DNA of 64,000 bases from Streptomyces sp. TLI_105 (GTDB lineage Bacteria > Actinomycetota > Actinomycetes > Streptomycetales > Streptomycetaceae). The notes beneath the pieces are model-generated. The model saw only the letters and a program-made list of their open reading frames with translations. It did not search any database and was not told the DNA's origin. The stretch spans positions 124,001-188,000 of the forward strand of contig NZ_FNSM01000002.1 of assembly GCF_900105415.1 (NCBI RefSeq). Reading direction: 5' to 3'. Positions 35,177-43,811 of this stretch are shown in pieces. Within the stretch, counting starts at the first letter, position 1. Every line of letters starts with the position of its first letter. The position numbers and the translations under genes are program-made.

Positions 35177-36493
35177 ATGCGTGTCTCCGTAATCGGCTGT
35201 GGTCACCTCGGCATCCCGCACGCGGCGGCGATGGCCGAGCTCGGCCACGACGTCATCGGTGTGGACGTCGACCAGGCCAAGGTCGACCGGCTCAACGCCG
35301 GCGAATGCCCCATCTACGAGGCCGGTCTCCCCGAGCTGCTCGCCCGCCACACCCAGAGCGGACGCCTGCGGTTCACCACCGACATCCGCGAGGCGGCCAC
35401 CTTCGCCGAACTGCACTTCATCGGCGTGGGCACTCCCATTGACGCCGACGGCCGCTCCTACGACACCGGACAGGTCTACGGCGCCATCCGCCAGCTCGCC
35501 CCCCACCTCGACCAGGCGTGCACCATCGTCGGCAAGAGCACCGTCACCGTCGGCACCACCGCCAAGGTCGCCGCCCTCGCCCAGCGCCTGGCCCCCGCCG
35601 GTCAGGCCGTGGAAGTGGTGTGGAACCCGGAGTTCCTCCGCGAAGGCCACGCCGTCCAGGACACCCTGCGCCCGGACCGCATCATCGCCGGTCTCACCAC
35701 CGCCGAGGCCGAGAAGGCCATCCGAGCCGTCTACGCCCCCATCATCGACACCGGCGTCCCCATCTTCGTCACCAGCTACCCGACCGCTGAACTCGCCAAG
35801 GGCGCCGCGAACACGGCCCTCGGCCTCCAGATCAGCTACATCAACGGCATCGCCGACATGTGTCAGGCCGCCGGCGCCGACGTCGACCAGATCGTGGAAA
35901 TCCTCGGCATCGACCCGCGCATCGGCATCATGAGGCCCGGCCTCGGCTACGGCGGTGGCTGCCTCCCCAAGGACGTCCGCGCCTTCACCGCCTCCGCCCG
36001 CCAGCTCGGCGCCGATCAGGCCGCCACCCTCCTGCGCGCTGCCGAGAAGATCAACGAGTCCCGCACCGACATCGCCATGAACCTCATCACCCGCGCCCTG
36101 GGACAGCGCCCCGTCGAGGGCTACCGGATCACCGTGTGGGGCGCCGCGTTCAAGCCGGGCACCAACGACGTCCGGGAGAGCCCGGCCCTCGCGCTCGCCC
36201 ACGCTCTCCAGCAAGCAGGCGGCACCGTCACCGTGCACGACCCCCAGGCCGTGGCCACGGCCATGATCCGCAACCCCGAGTTCGACTACACCGACGACCT
36301 GCCCGCATCGCTCGACGGCGCCGACCTCGTCATCCTGGCCACTGAGTGGCCGGAGTACCAGCAGGCCGACCCCCAGGCCCTGGCGGGCCTGCCCGCGAGC
36401 ATGCTGATGGTCGACTGCCGCACCACTCTCAACCCGGAGCCCTGGCGCGCGGCCGGCTGGACCGTGCACCAGCTCGGACGACCCGAAAAGTAG
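35177..36493 (+). CDS. UDP-glucose/GDP-mannose dehydrogenase family
   Basis: 438 residues. N-terminal NAD fold VIGCGHLGIPHAAAMAELGH, VVWNPEFLREGHAVQD, Lys in YPTAELAKGAANTALGLQIS, catalytic Cys262 in GYGGGCLPKDVRAF, and a C-terminal domain (YRITVWGAAFKPGTNDVRES). All catalytic residues of the family are in place; it oxidises C6 of a nucleotide sugar to the uronate with two NAD. The substrate nucleotide cannot be told. RBS AAGGACC upstream. Confidence 0.92.
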   Translation: MRVSVIGCGHLGIPHAAAMAELGHDVIGVDVDQAKVDRLNAGECPIYEAGLPELLARHTQSGRLRFTTDIREAATFAELHFIGVGTPIDADGRSYDTGQVYGAIRQLAPHLDQACTIVGKSTVTVGTTAKVAALAQRLAPAGQAVEVVWNPEFLREGHAVQDTLRPDRIIAGLTTAEAEKAIRAVYAPIIDTGVPIFVTSYPTAELAKGAANTALGLQISYINGIADMCQAAGADVDQIVEILGIDPRIGIMRPGLGYGGGCLPKDVRAFTASARQLGADQAATLLRAAEKINESRTDIAMNLITRALGQRPVEGYRITVWGAAFKPGTNDVRESPALALAHALQQAGGTVTVHDPQAVATAMIRNPEFDYTDDLPASLDGADLVILATEWPEYQQADPQALAGLPASMLMVDCRTTLNPEPWRAAGWTVHQLGRPEK

Positions 36494-36550
36494 CACCGAC
36501 CGAGAGGTCACAAACTCAACCGACGCCCCCGAAACCGGAGGTCTCGCACC

Positions 36551-37012
36551 ATGAACAGGGACGACGTCCTTCTGCGCCGCGCCTGCGACGCCGACGCAGG
36601 CGCCGCGGCCGATGTGTGGCTGCGATCCTTCGCCGCGGCGCTGCCGACCGTACGCTGCGCACACGATGAACCCGCGGTACGGGACTGGTTCGCACGCGTC
36701 CTGGTGCCGCGGTACGAGACCTGGGTAGCGGTCACCGCAAACGAGGTGGTGGGACTCCTGGTACTCAAGGACGCCGAGCTGAAGCAGCTCTACCTCGACC
36801 CCGCATGGCGCGGGCGAGGCCTCGGCGACCGGTTCATGGAACTGGCCAAGCAGCGACAGCCCGCCGGACTGACACTGTGGACGTTCCAGGTCAACGAAGC
36901 AGCACAGCGGTTCTACGAACGGCATGGTTTCATCGCGGTGGAGCGGACGGACGGACTGCGCAACGACGAGCGCGAACCGGACGTCCGCTACATCTGGCAG
37001 CCCCAGATGTAG
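36551..37012 (+). CDS. GNAT N-acetyltransferase
   Basis: 153 residues. LLRRACDADAGAAADVWLRS is the N-terminal GNAT helix, WVAVTANEVVGLLVLKDAEL the beta 4 strand, LYLDPAWRGRGLGDRFMELA the acetyl-CoA loop (RGRGLG), and FQVNEAAQRFYERHGFIAVE the N/Y helix. Within the cluster it could acetylate an amino sugar made by the aminotransferase. Confidence 0.88.
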   Translation: MNRDDVLLRRACDADAGAAADVWLRSFAAALPTVRCAHDEPAVRDWFARVLVPRYETWVAVTANEVVGLLVLKDAELKQLYLDPAWRGRGLGDRFMELAKQRQPAGLTLWTFQVNEAAQRFYERHGFIAVERTDGLRNDEREPDVRYIWQPQM

Positions 37013-37101
37013 TCGCCGAGACGGCATGCTGACGCCGAAGGCGGTCGCCCCGAAACCCCGGGTGACCGCCTTCGCGTAGGGCCGCGGTCTACGGTGTCGC
37101 A

Positions 37102-37944
37102 ATGACGGTTCTCATTGTCGGCGGCAGCGGCTTCCTCGGGGCCGAACTCATTCGGCAGGCAAGAACGGCCGGACACACCACGGTCGCGACCTACGCGACC
37201 AAGCCCAGCACTGCTGACCCAACCGCCTGGTACCCCCTGGATCTCCGGGACGGCAAGAGCCTCGACACCGTCATGGCCGAGGTGGAACCACGACTCGTCC
37301 TCAACGTGTCCAGCGGCCTAGCTGACTGGGCGGTCACCGCCGAGGGCCCGATCCGGCTCGCGATAGTGGCGGCGAAGCACGGAACCCGCATGATCCATGT
37401 GTCGAGCGACGCGGTGTTCTCCGGCGCCCGCGTCAACTACGACGAGTCCTGCCTCCCCGACCCCGTCACCCCGTACGGGGCGGCGAAGGCAGCGGCAGAG
37501 ACCGGGGTCCTCGCAGTACACCCGAAAGCGGCTGTCGCCCGCACATCGCTGATCATCGGCCACGGGCGATCCAAGCACGAAAACATCGTCCACGAACTCG
37601 CCGCCGGCACCCGCGACGGCGTCCTGTTCACCGACGACATCCGCTGCCCCGTACACGTCACCGACCTCGCCGCCGCCCTCCTCGAACTCGCGGCATCCGA
37701 CACGGCCGGCATCCACCACCTCGCAGGGGCAGACGCCGTCAGCCGCCACGAACTCGGCACCCTCATCGCTCAGCGAGACGGTCTCGACGCCTCCCGACTG
37801 CCAACCGGCCTACGCGCCAAGAGCGCCCTCCCTGGCCCTCTCGACGTGCGCCTCGACTCCAGGGCGACCCAACGCATCCTGTGGACCACACTGCGCGGCG
37901 CCCGGCAGTTCTGCCAAGCGACGGACTCGCACGGTTCTCGTTGA
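37102..37944 (+). CDS. RmlD-like NAD(P)-dependent sugar reductase (SDR)
   Basis: 280 residues. GGSGFLGAELIRQARTAGH is the Rossmann loop, MIHVSSDAVFSGARVNYDES and TPYGAAKAAAETGVL carry the S/Y-x-x-x-K catalytic set, and IRCPVHVTDLAAALLELAA with GIHHLAGADAVSRHELG matches RmlD-type dTDP-4-dehydrorhamnose reductases. Likely reduces a keto sugar nucleotide. Last clear gene of the forward cluster. Confidence 0.85.
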   Translation: MTVLIVGGSGFLGAELIRQARTAGHTTVATYATKPSTADPTAWYPLDLRDGKSLDTVMAEVEPRLVLNVSSGLADWAVTAEGPIRLAIVAAKHGTRMIHVSSDAVFSGARVNYDESCLPDPVTPYGAAKAAAETGVLAVHPKAAVARTSLIIGHGRSKHENIVHELAAGTRDGVLFTDDIRCPVHVTDLAAALLELAASDTAGIHHLAGADAVSRHELGTLIAQRDGLDASRLPTGLRAKSALPGPLDVRLDSRATQRILWTTLRGARQFCQATDSHGSR

Positions 37945-38148
37945 AATGATGCGGCCGTTGGCGGGCCGTTCTGGTTGGGTATCCAGCGGTTACGAGGCCC
38001 TTGATGCCGATCTCGTGAACAAAGCCAACCGGGTCTTCGACTGGACCCGGGTCGAGGTCCGGTCATGGCACCGCGAGGACCGCCAGCACTGGGTGATCGG
38101 GCCCGCCTCCGGCCGTACCTCCGCGCGGACGAGGGAGTTGAGCACAGC

Positions 38149-38340
38149 ATGGACCACGACACCACCGAGCCGGTCACCGGCACCTACCCGGACGAGCCCC
38201 GCCTCGCCGTGCTCACCACCGCCGAAGCACACAAGACGATCGAGTTGCTCCAGCTCCTGGAGCAACTCGACCCCGCCGGGCGCGGCCCGGCGGCCGGGCA
38301 GCTCGCCGCCGACCTCGCCCGCCGCCTGCCCACCCCGTAG
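38149..38340 (+). CDS. small hypothetical protein
   Basis: 63 residues from ATG 38149. Acidic N-terminus and one helix (TAEAHKTIELLQLLEQLDPA) ending GQLAADLARRLPTP. Good coding bias. Just after it, the reverse strand at 38387-38520 carries a biased scrap reading RRLTATVPGAVTGEVVLSRE to a stop, probably the tail of a lost gene. Confidence 0.5.
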   Translation: MDHDTTEPVTGTYPDEPRLAVLTTAEAHKTIELLQLLEQLDPAGRGPAAGQLAADLARRLPTP

Positions 38341-38393
38341 CCGGAGCCGTACCGGCGCGGCGTGCATCGGGGCGCCGGTGGGTTCAGCTGGGC

Positions 38394-38717
38394 TTGAGGG
38401 AGAGACCCTCGCGGGAGAGGACGACCTCGCCGGTCACGGCCCCGGGGACGGTGGCGGTCAGGCGGCGGGGTACCGAAGAGGATCTGGGCGAACGACCGGG
38501 GCCTTCGGGGCCGTCCGCGGCGAGGCCAGGTCACGGCGGTGACGGGGCGGGTGCTCGACAGGCCCTCGACCGGCTCGCCGCCACCCAGGCGCCGCCGGAG
38601 AGGGACCTCGACGAGCACCAAGACCACGACGAGCCCGACCCGTCCCCGGTTATGGCCGCCCTTAGAGAGCTCGAGTTCTTCCTTGACGCCTGGGCGTTCA
38701 TCCGCCGTCACTACTGA
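38394..38717 (+). CDS. possible small hypothetical protein
   Basis: 107 codons; only the second half looks coding (GARQALDRLAATQAPPERD, VMAALRELEFFLDAWAFIRR). The first half overlaps the reverse-strand scrap noted above, so the true start is uncertain and may be near 38540. Confidence 0.35.
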   Translation: MRERPSRERTTSPVTAPGTVAVRRRGTEEDLGERPGPSGPSAARPGHGGDGAGARQALDRLAATQAPPERDLDEHQDHDEPDPSPVMAALRELEFFLDAWAFIRRHY

Positions 38718-38742
38718 CCGGCGAGGTCGCCCTTGCGCCGGG

Positions 38743-39060
38743 TCAGCCAGTGCGGCGAACGCACCCGGAGACGAACTCGACGACGCCGTGCAAGCAGATC
38801 ACGGCGAACCCGGCAGTGGACGCCATCCCGTCAGGGACGTACCCCAGGCCGAGGGAGGCCGCCAGGACCCCGGACAGGGCCCGCAGGGCGTCGAGCGGAC
38901 GCGGGGGTCGCCACGCCACCGGGACGGGGCGCCACCGCGACGCCTCGTCGGCCGGCCCGGTGGGGACCGGGGTCTGCGGCTTGATGACGGTCGCGGTGTC
39001 GGTGACGCCCTGGAAGGGCTGCTCTGCCACGGGGACAGGAGTGTTCGTGTCGGTCGGCAT
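38743..39060 (-). CDS. small membrane-associated hypothetical protein
   Basis: 105 residues from ATG 39060 with AGAGGACC before it. A Pro/Thr-rich N-terminal half is followed by a hydrophobic segment (ALRALSGVLAASLGLGYVPD, STAGFAVICLHGVVEFVSG), one or two membrane helices. Typical of small plasmid or element-borne proteins; no family recognised. Confidence 0.55.
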   Translation of the reverse strand: MPTDTNTPVPVAEQPFQGVTDTATVIKPQTPVPTGPADEASRWRPVPVAWRPPRPLDALRALSGVLAASLGLGYVPDGMASTAGFAVICLHGVVEFVSGCVRRTG

Positions 39061-39287
39061 CGCCGGGTCCTCTCTCTGCTGCGCCGCCGGGCCGTTCCCG
39101 GGGGTCGCAACACCCAGAATTGAGAGGGAAGTCCGCAACATCAACCAGCGTTTTCGCAGGTCAGAGGCCATGAGTTGGTTGCGATGCGTGTAGTGGAGGG
39201 GGGTGCGCTTGCGCGCCCCCCTCGATTGTACGGAGCGCAGTCAACTCAACCCGTAGAACGACTATCAGAAATACGTAGAGGAAGCCA

Positions 39288-39497
39288 TCACCACCCCGGC
39301 AACGCCCCGCACTCCTCGGCGGCCTGGACGTCGGCGGCGGTCATCAGCGGCGGTAGCGAGAACGTCGGTCGTGACAGGTACGCACGGATACGCCTCTGGA
39401 AGTGCGCAGCCTCCACCTCGTCATTCTGCTGCGGCTCTACATGCTTCGGGCGGGTATCAACGTTCTCGACGCCGCGGCGGCTCATGTCATCAGTCAT
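39288..39497 (-). CDS. small acidic hypothetical protein
   Basis: 69 residues. PKHVEPQQNDEVEAAHFQRR, IRAYLSRPTFSLPPLMTAAD, VQAAEECGALPGW. Moderate coding bias, no membrane segment and no family. Confidence 0.45.
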   Translation of the reverse strand: MTDDMSRRGVENVDTRPKHVEPQQNDEVEAAHFQRRIRAYLSRPTFSLPPLMTAADVQAAEECGALPGW

Positions 39498-39663
39498 GCG
39501 CGGAGCGTAGTAGCCGGACCGGTCGGCCGCCGCCGGTCACTGCCGTCATCGTTTAACGACAGGACGGACGGCAGAGATGTCGGTCTTCACCGACTGGTGC
39601 TTCCGGTAAAACCGGCCAACAGAAACGCAAGGACTCAACCTACTCGGCGCGCTCAGCGCGGCC

Positions 39664-39689
39664 CCGCCCTTGTGGGCAAGGAAGGGCGG
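39664..39689. terminator. probable terminator of the phosphatase gene
   Basis: CCGCCCTT/AAGGGCGG, an 8-bp perfect stem with a 10-nt loop, 41 bp beyond the stop at 39730. Confidence 0.5.
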
Positions 39690-39729
39690 AGCCGACGGAA
39701 TGGCCCACGAGGTGGAGCGGTGCGCTCGG

Positions 39730-42513
39730 CTACCTGTCCAGTTTGGATGTGCTCCTGGAGATCTCTACTTCGAACCAGACCACCTTGCCGCCTAGCAGCA
39801 TGGTCGCCCCCCACCGCCGGGCCAGCCGGTTCACCAGGAACAGGCCGCGCCCTCCCTCGTCCGTGTCGCGCGCCCGCCGCTGCCGGGGCATCTGCGGGGA
39901 GTCGTCAGCGACCTCGCAGCGCAGCACGTTGGTGCGGTGTAGCCGCAGGGTCACCGGCCGTTCCGCGTACCGCACGGCGTTCGTCACGACCTCGCTGACC
40001 AGCAGCTCGACCGAGTCCGTCAGCTCCTCCAGGTCCCAGCGGGCGAGCGCCCGCCGGGCGAGCCGCCGGGCCCGCCCCGGGGCCGCGTCCTCCGGCTCCA
40101 GGAGCCAGTACGCCAGGTCGCTCGGCGTGACCCCCTCGAAGCGGGCCGCGAGCAGCGCGATGTCGTCGTCCCGGTCGCCCGGGCCCAGCATGTCGAGGAC
40201 GTCGTCGCACAGCGCCTCCAGAGGCGGCGATTGGTTAGGATCGGTCAGATGTGCGATTGCGGCGAGCCTGTCCCGCAGCTGCTCGATCCCGGTCCACACG
40301 TCCCGCAGCCGGGACTCGACGAGGCCGTCGGTGTAGAGCAGCAGCGTGGCGCCGGCCGGGGCGTCCAGCTCGACCGCCTCGAAGTCCACCCCGCCGACCC
40401 CGATCGGGGCGCCGGGCGGCACCCGCAGCACCTCGGCGCGGCCGCCCAGGTGGAGCAGTATCGGCGGCGGATGACCCGCGTTGGCCACGGTGATCCGGTG
40501 CGAGACCGGGTCGTACACCGCGTACATGCAGGTCGCCATGCGGTCCTCGCCGAGCCGCTGCGCCTGCTCGTCCAGACGGTGCAGGACCTCCTGCGGGGGC
40601 AGGTCGAGACCGGCCAGGGTCTGCGCGGTCGTGCGCAGCTGGCCCATGATCGCCGCCGAGGTCATGGAGTGGCCCATGACGTCGCCGACGACGAGGGCGA
40701 CCCTGCTGCCGGGCAGCGGGATCGCGTCGTACCAGTCGCCGCCGACCCGGGCCGTCTCGGCCGCCGGCAGATAGCGCGAGGCCAGCTTGACGCCGGTCGG
40801 CTGCGGCAGCGAGTCCGGCAGCATCGTCCGCTGGAGCTCGTCCGCGATGTACGCCTCGCGGCCGTACAGCACGGCCTTGTCGATGCCCAGCGCCGTGTGC
40901 GTGGCCAACTGCGCGGCTACCTGCAAGGCGTCAAGCTCGAAGGAAGCAGTCTCCGGCCGACGGACGAACACGATGGCACCGATGACCCTTCGCCGCCCCC
41001 GCACGGGTGCGAGGACCGCGCGCAGCCCGCCGGGCAGCGGGTGCTCGGGGCCGAGCAGTTCGGTCAGCGCGGCCTTGGCGGCCGCGGAGTCGCCGAAGAC
41101 CGGCCGCACCCCGCGCAGCACCTCGGCCAGTGCCCCGCCGGACCGCACCTCGCAGAGTTCGGCCGCGGAGGTCGGATCCGGATCGGGCACGAGGACGTGC
41201 TCTTCCCCTGGCACTTCAGAAAGCTGCATACGGTCGGTACGACATAGCCGCAGCACGAAGGGCGCCACCGGCCGCTCGTCACCCACCGGAAGCGGGTCGC
41301 GGAGGTAGACCAGGATCTCGTCGGAGAAGGTCGGCACGGTGGCCCGGCACAGGCCGAGGACGATCTCGTCCAGGTCGATGCCGCGGGCGATGCGCCGGGT
41401 CGCCGCCCCGATGAATTGCACGGTGTCCGAGCTCGATCCGGCAGGCAAGGCCGCAAGAGGAGCTCTCTTTCCGCTGGCAGCCGAGTTGTCAGAGGTTGTT
41501 CCAAACAACCCCTCAGAACCGTTCAGGCCGGACGAGCGTGGGTCCCCTTGAACGGTCGCACCAGGAACGATCCGGCCTTCGGCCGCCCCGGTGCCAGCCG
41601 CGAACCAGCCGACGTCCTCAGCCGCCACCTGAACTGCTTCGTGCTCGCGATCAAGCACATCACGGGCCTTCTGAAGCGCGACGTCGACCTGATCGAGGGC
41701 GTCATCATCCGCATGCGCAGTTCGTGGACTCGGCAGCATCACAGCCGGTCCAACCGCCTCGTCGTCAGCATCCAGATCAGGGCGTAGCCCTCGCAGCTCC
41801 GCCTCCAGCTGGCTGATCTGGCGCGCTGCTAGGTCCGCCACCTGCTGTGCTTTGTCACGCTCCGCCTCGGCTCGTGCAAGCTGCAGTCGAAGATCTTCCG
41901 TCTGCTGCTGAGCCCGGTCCAATCGGGTCTCAGCTTTCTCCACTTCCGCAGGCCCAGCGCTGTTGGACGCTTTGATCGCATCAAGCTGCCGGGTCAGCTG
42001 AGCAACTTGTGCTTGCGTTTGACCGAGCAGAGCGAACAAGACGGTCGCAACCTGAAGAGCCTGCAGCCGGGCTTGCTCACTGACCTCGAACGCCTGACGC
42101 ACACGATTAAGCTCTTCCAACGCAGCGATCGTGCGTTGCTGCGCCTCGACAAGATCGTAAGCGGAGCTGGCAGAAGCTGGCGTGGGGGAAGAACCCGCGG
42201 CAGTCCATAACGGACGAACTTGCTCCAGCCGATGAACTGCCTGCTCCGCCGTGTCCGCCGGGAAGCACACATCAGCGACAGCCTCAGCCACCTCCCAGCT
42301 CAGGCCCACACCATTGAGCTGTTCACGCAGCCGCCAGAGCGGTGGAATCGCACCACTGCCAAAGTGCTCAGGCGTAAGAAGACGGTGCAGCTTGCCCACC
42401 GTCACGTTGGACTCATCAAGCCAGCCACGCAGGACATGAACGAGGTCGTTGATCTCCTTGCATGCCCCACGAGCCTCCGCCCACGGCCGCCCAGGCCGCC
42501 TCGCTGCCCCCAC
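39730..42513 (-). CDS. SpoIIE-family PP2C phosphatase with GAF, HATPase and N-terminal HTH-like region
   Basis: 927 residues from GTG 42513 (GGGGAGGA five bases before). Order: an N-terminal helical region of about 80 residues (HVLRGWLDESNVTVGKLHRL) like plasmid-type DNA-binding domains; a long coiled coil (about 115-240); a GAF-like domain (AATRRIARGIDLDEIVLGLC); the PP2C/SpoIIE domain (ARVGGDWYDAIPLPGSRVAL, VVGDVMGHSM, NAGHPPPILL, YTDGLVESR, DDDIALLAARF) with its metal Asp residues; and a C-terminal HATPase/anti-sigma kinase fold (ELLVSEVVTNAVRYAERPV, DEGGRGLFLVNRLA). It would control an anti-anti-sigma partner by phosphorylation state. The operators at 42530-42568 overlap its promoter side. 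Confidence 0.88.
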   Translation of the reverse strand: MGAARRPGRPWAEARGACKEINDLVHVLRGWLDESNVTVGKLHRLLTPEHFGSGAIPPLWRLREQLNGVGLSWEVAEAVADVCFPADTAEQAVHRLEQVRPLWTAAGSSPTPASASSAYDLVEAQQRTIAALEELNRVRQAFEVSEQARLQALQVATVLFALLGQTQAQVAQLTRQLDAIKASNSAGPAEVEKAETRLDRAQQQTEDLRLQLARAEAERDKAQQVADLAARQISQLEAELRGLRPDLDADDEAVGPAVMLPSPRTAHADDDALDQVDVALQKARDVLDREHEAVQVAAEDVGWFAAGTGAAEGRIVPGATVQGDPRSSGLNGSEGLFGTTSDNSAASGKRAPLAALPAGSSSDTVQFIGAATRRIARGIDLDEIVLGLCRATVPTFSDEILVYLRDPLPVGDERPVAPFVLRLCRTDRMQLSEVPGEEHVLVPDPDPTSAAELCEVRSGGALAEVLRGVRPVFGDSAAAKAALTELLGPEHPLPGGLRAVLAPVRGRRRVIGAIVFVRRPETASFELDALQVAAQLATHTALGIDKAVLYGREAYIADELQRTMLPDSLPQPTGVKLASRYLPAAETARVGGDWYDAIPLPGSRVALVVGDVMGHSMTSAAIMGQLRTTAQTLAGLDLPPQEVLHRLDEQAQRLGEDRMATCMYAVYDPVSHRITVANAGHPPPILLHLGGRAEVLRVPPGAPIGVGGVDFEAVELDAPAGATLLLYTDGLVESRLRDVWTGIEQLRDRLAAIAHLTDPNQSPPLEALCDDVLDMLGPGDRDDDIALLAARFEGVTPSDLAYWLLEPEDAAPGRARRLARRALARWDLEELTDSVELLVSEVVTNAVRYAERPVTLRLHRTNVLRCEVADDSPQMPRQRRARDTDEGGRGLFLVNRLARRWGATMLLGGKVVWFEVEISRSTSKLDR

Positions 42514-42529
42514 GTCGCTCCTCCCCAAG

Positions 42530-42568
42530 GTTGTTCATCGAACAACCCCACGTTGTCCTGCGAACAAC
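42530..42568 (-). promoter_or_regulatory. double operator of the phosphatase gene
   Basis: GTTGTTCATCGAACAAC (42530-42546) and GTTGTCCTGCGAACAAC (42552-42568) are 17-bp palindromes of type GTYGTYC-NNN-GRACRAC with starts 22 bp apart, just upstream of the start codon. A weaker relative GTTGTTCCAAACAAC lies inside the gene at 41495. Confidence 0.65.
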
Positions 42569-42662
42569 ATCCAACCGGTTCATAAGCAAGCCTGGGGGGT
42601 GGATCGTCAATTCACGACGGTGCGCAGCGCACTACATCCCACGTGAACCTGGAGGAGAAACC

Positions 42663-42869
42663 GTGAACGCCACCCACGCCGCAATGGTGATCATGACGAT
42701 CGGCCTGGCGGTGGTCTTCTCACTGATGGTGGCCGGAGCCGCGTTCGCCGTAGGCCGCTGGGGAGGGAACCCGGTCCCCGACTGCGTCGCCGTAGCAAGC
42801 AAGGCGTTCGCGGCAACCCTGACAGTTCTCAGCGCCGTGCTCGCAGTAGCCCTCACCGTCATCAGGTAG
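42663..42869 (+). CDS. small two-helix membrane protein
   Basis: 68 residues from GTG with GGAGGAGAAACC before it. Two hydrophobic helices, MVIMTIGLAVVFSLMVAGAA and AATLTVLSAVLAVALTVI, with a short GRWGGNPVPDC loop. Divergent from the phosphatase gene. Resembles small spread-type membrane proteins of Streptomyces plasmids in size only. Confidence 0.65.
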   Translation: MNATHAAMVIMTIGLAVVFSLMVAGAAFAVGRWGGNPVPDCVAVASKAFAATLTVLSAVLAVALTVIR

Positions 42870-43140
42870 CCGTCCTGGCCCTCGCAGCCCTCGCCCTGCG
42901 AGACAGCTCCCGCGTCGAGGCGGTCTGCCGCTCCACCGCCTCTCCGATAGCCGGGTCCACGCCGGACGACGGCGCGGCCTGGCGGTGCGCCTCGATCGTG
43001 CGGCGATAGCCAGCCGACGGAGCGGGGCATGGTGCGGGCGGAGGCGAGGTCGGATCGGCGGCCGCCGTAGCGGGACCAGCCTTTCCGGGGGTGGACGGCA
43101 GAACATGCACTGCCCTCAGTCGGCAGGCGGTGTTCACCAT
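42862..43140 (-). CDS. possible basic hypothetical protein
   Basis: 92 residues, Pro/Ala-rich N-terminus, then GYRRTIEAHRQAAPSSGVD and TRELSRRARAARARTAT. Convergent with the gene at 42663 and overlapping it by 8 bp. Coding bias moderate; DNA-binding is possible from charge alone. Confidence 0.4.
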   Translation of the reverse strand: MVNTACRLRAVHVLPSTPGKAGPATAAADPTSPPPAPCPAPSAGYRRTIEAHRQAAPSSGVDPAIGEAVERQTASTRELSRRARAARARTAT

Positions 43141-43343
43141 TCAGGTAGGCCATGGCGTAGCTGTGCTCGTCGCGATAACGGGCAAGGCAGACACTGCTCA
43201 CGCCCTCTCCGCGCCTACCCCCTCGCCGAAGTCGGCCGTAAGGAATCGCGCTTGCCACTGGAGTGTGACTCACCGCGGAAGCACTGGACGTATCAGTAGA
43301 GCGACCCGGCGTTCTCTGGGAAACACAGATACTCTGCGAGTGT

Positions 43344-43369
43344 CGAGTTGTGCCGACCGGCACAACTCG
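43344..43369. promoter_or_regulatory. 26-bp palindrome
   Basis: CGAGTTGTGCCG-AC-CGGCACAACTCG, perfect 12-bp arms. The outer GTTGT...ACAAC recalls the operators at 42530 and 44716. No start codon is close by; an operator or hairpin. Confidence 0.5.
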
Positions 43370-43382
43370 GTCGTGTAGGTAA

Positions 43383-43414
43383 GGGCCCAACCCGGCGGCA
43401 ACCGGGTCAGGCCC
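43383..43414. terminator. strong hairpin
   Basis: GGGCC-CA-ACCCGG and CCGGGT-CA-GGCCC pair around a CGGCAA loop, next to the 26-bp palindrome. Confidence 0.55.
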
Positions 43415-43428
43415 TCTGTGCAGTACCG

Positions 43429-43457
43429 AGCCCGGCCGTCTACTTCTCGGCCGGGCT
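43429..43457. terminator. terminator of the 36-residue gene
   Basis: AGCCCGGCCG/CGGCCGGGCT, a 10-bp perfect stem with a 9-nt loop, 38 bp past the stop at 43495 on the reverse strand. Confidence 0.6.
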
Positions 43458-43494
43458 TACTGCCCGTACCGTCGTCCGCGCTCAGTCCGTGCGA

Positions 43495-43605
43495 CTACCG
43501 CACCATCTGCACCACCAAGGCGATGATCGCCACAAGCACCCCCACGGCCGAGAGGGCCACCTGCCACCTGTCAGGGGCGTGCCATCCGCCGCCGGGCTTG
43601 CTCAT
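43495..43605 (-). CDS. 36-residue single-helix membrane protein
   Basis: A short reverse gene, ATG 43605 to TAG 43495: SKPGGGWHAPDRWQVALSAV followed by GVLVAIIALVVQMVR. Soluble GGG/DRW head, one membrane helix, basic end; all codons have G/C-rich third positions and GGAGGTG lies upstream. A terminator follows. Such tiny proteins are common on Streptomyces plasmids; function unknown. Confidence 0.6.
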   Translation of the reverse strand: MSKPGGGWHAPDRWQVALSAVGVLVAIIALVVQMVR

Positions 43606-43811
43606 GTCTCGACGCACCACCAGCACCTCCAGTTCTCTTCAGTTCCCTGACTATCAGGGAGGACCGCCGGCAATGTCATCGGCGGCGCTAGGGAGAAGAG
43701 CACTGGGAGGCAAGATCGTCGTCCGTTCATGGCTGTGCTCTCTGGACGCGCCAGATGCTCCATCCGGCTCAGGGAGGACAGCCTTGACAGAGAGACAGCA
43801 GTCCAACGGCG

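Noticed and set aside
33566..37102. Reverse-strand open frame of 1178 codons
   Set aside because: It lies opposite the aminotransferase, dehydrogenase and GNAT genes; a shadow of high-GC coding DNA with no domain of its own.
37946..38148. Forward stretch reading YEALDADLVNKANRVFDWTR with fair coding bias
   Set aside because: No good start, and the frame loses coding character before its stop; perhaps a remnant, but unsupported.
42530..42568. LexA (SOS) boxes
   Set aside because: The actinobacterial LexA site is GAAC-N4-GTTC; here the halves are in the opposite order with a 3-bp centre.
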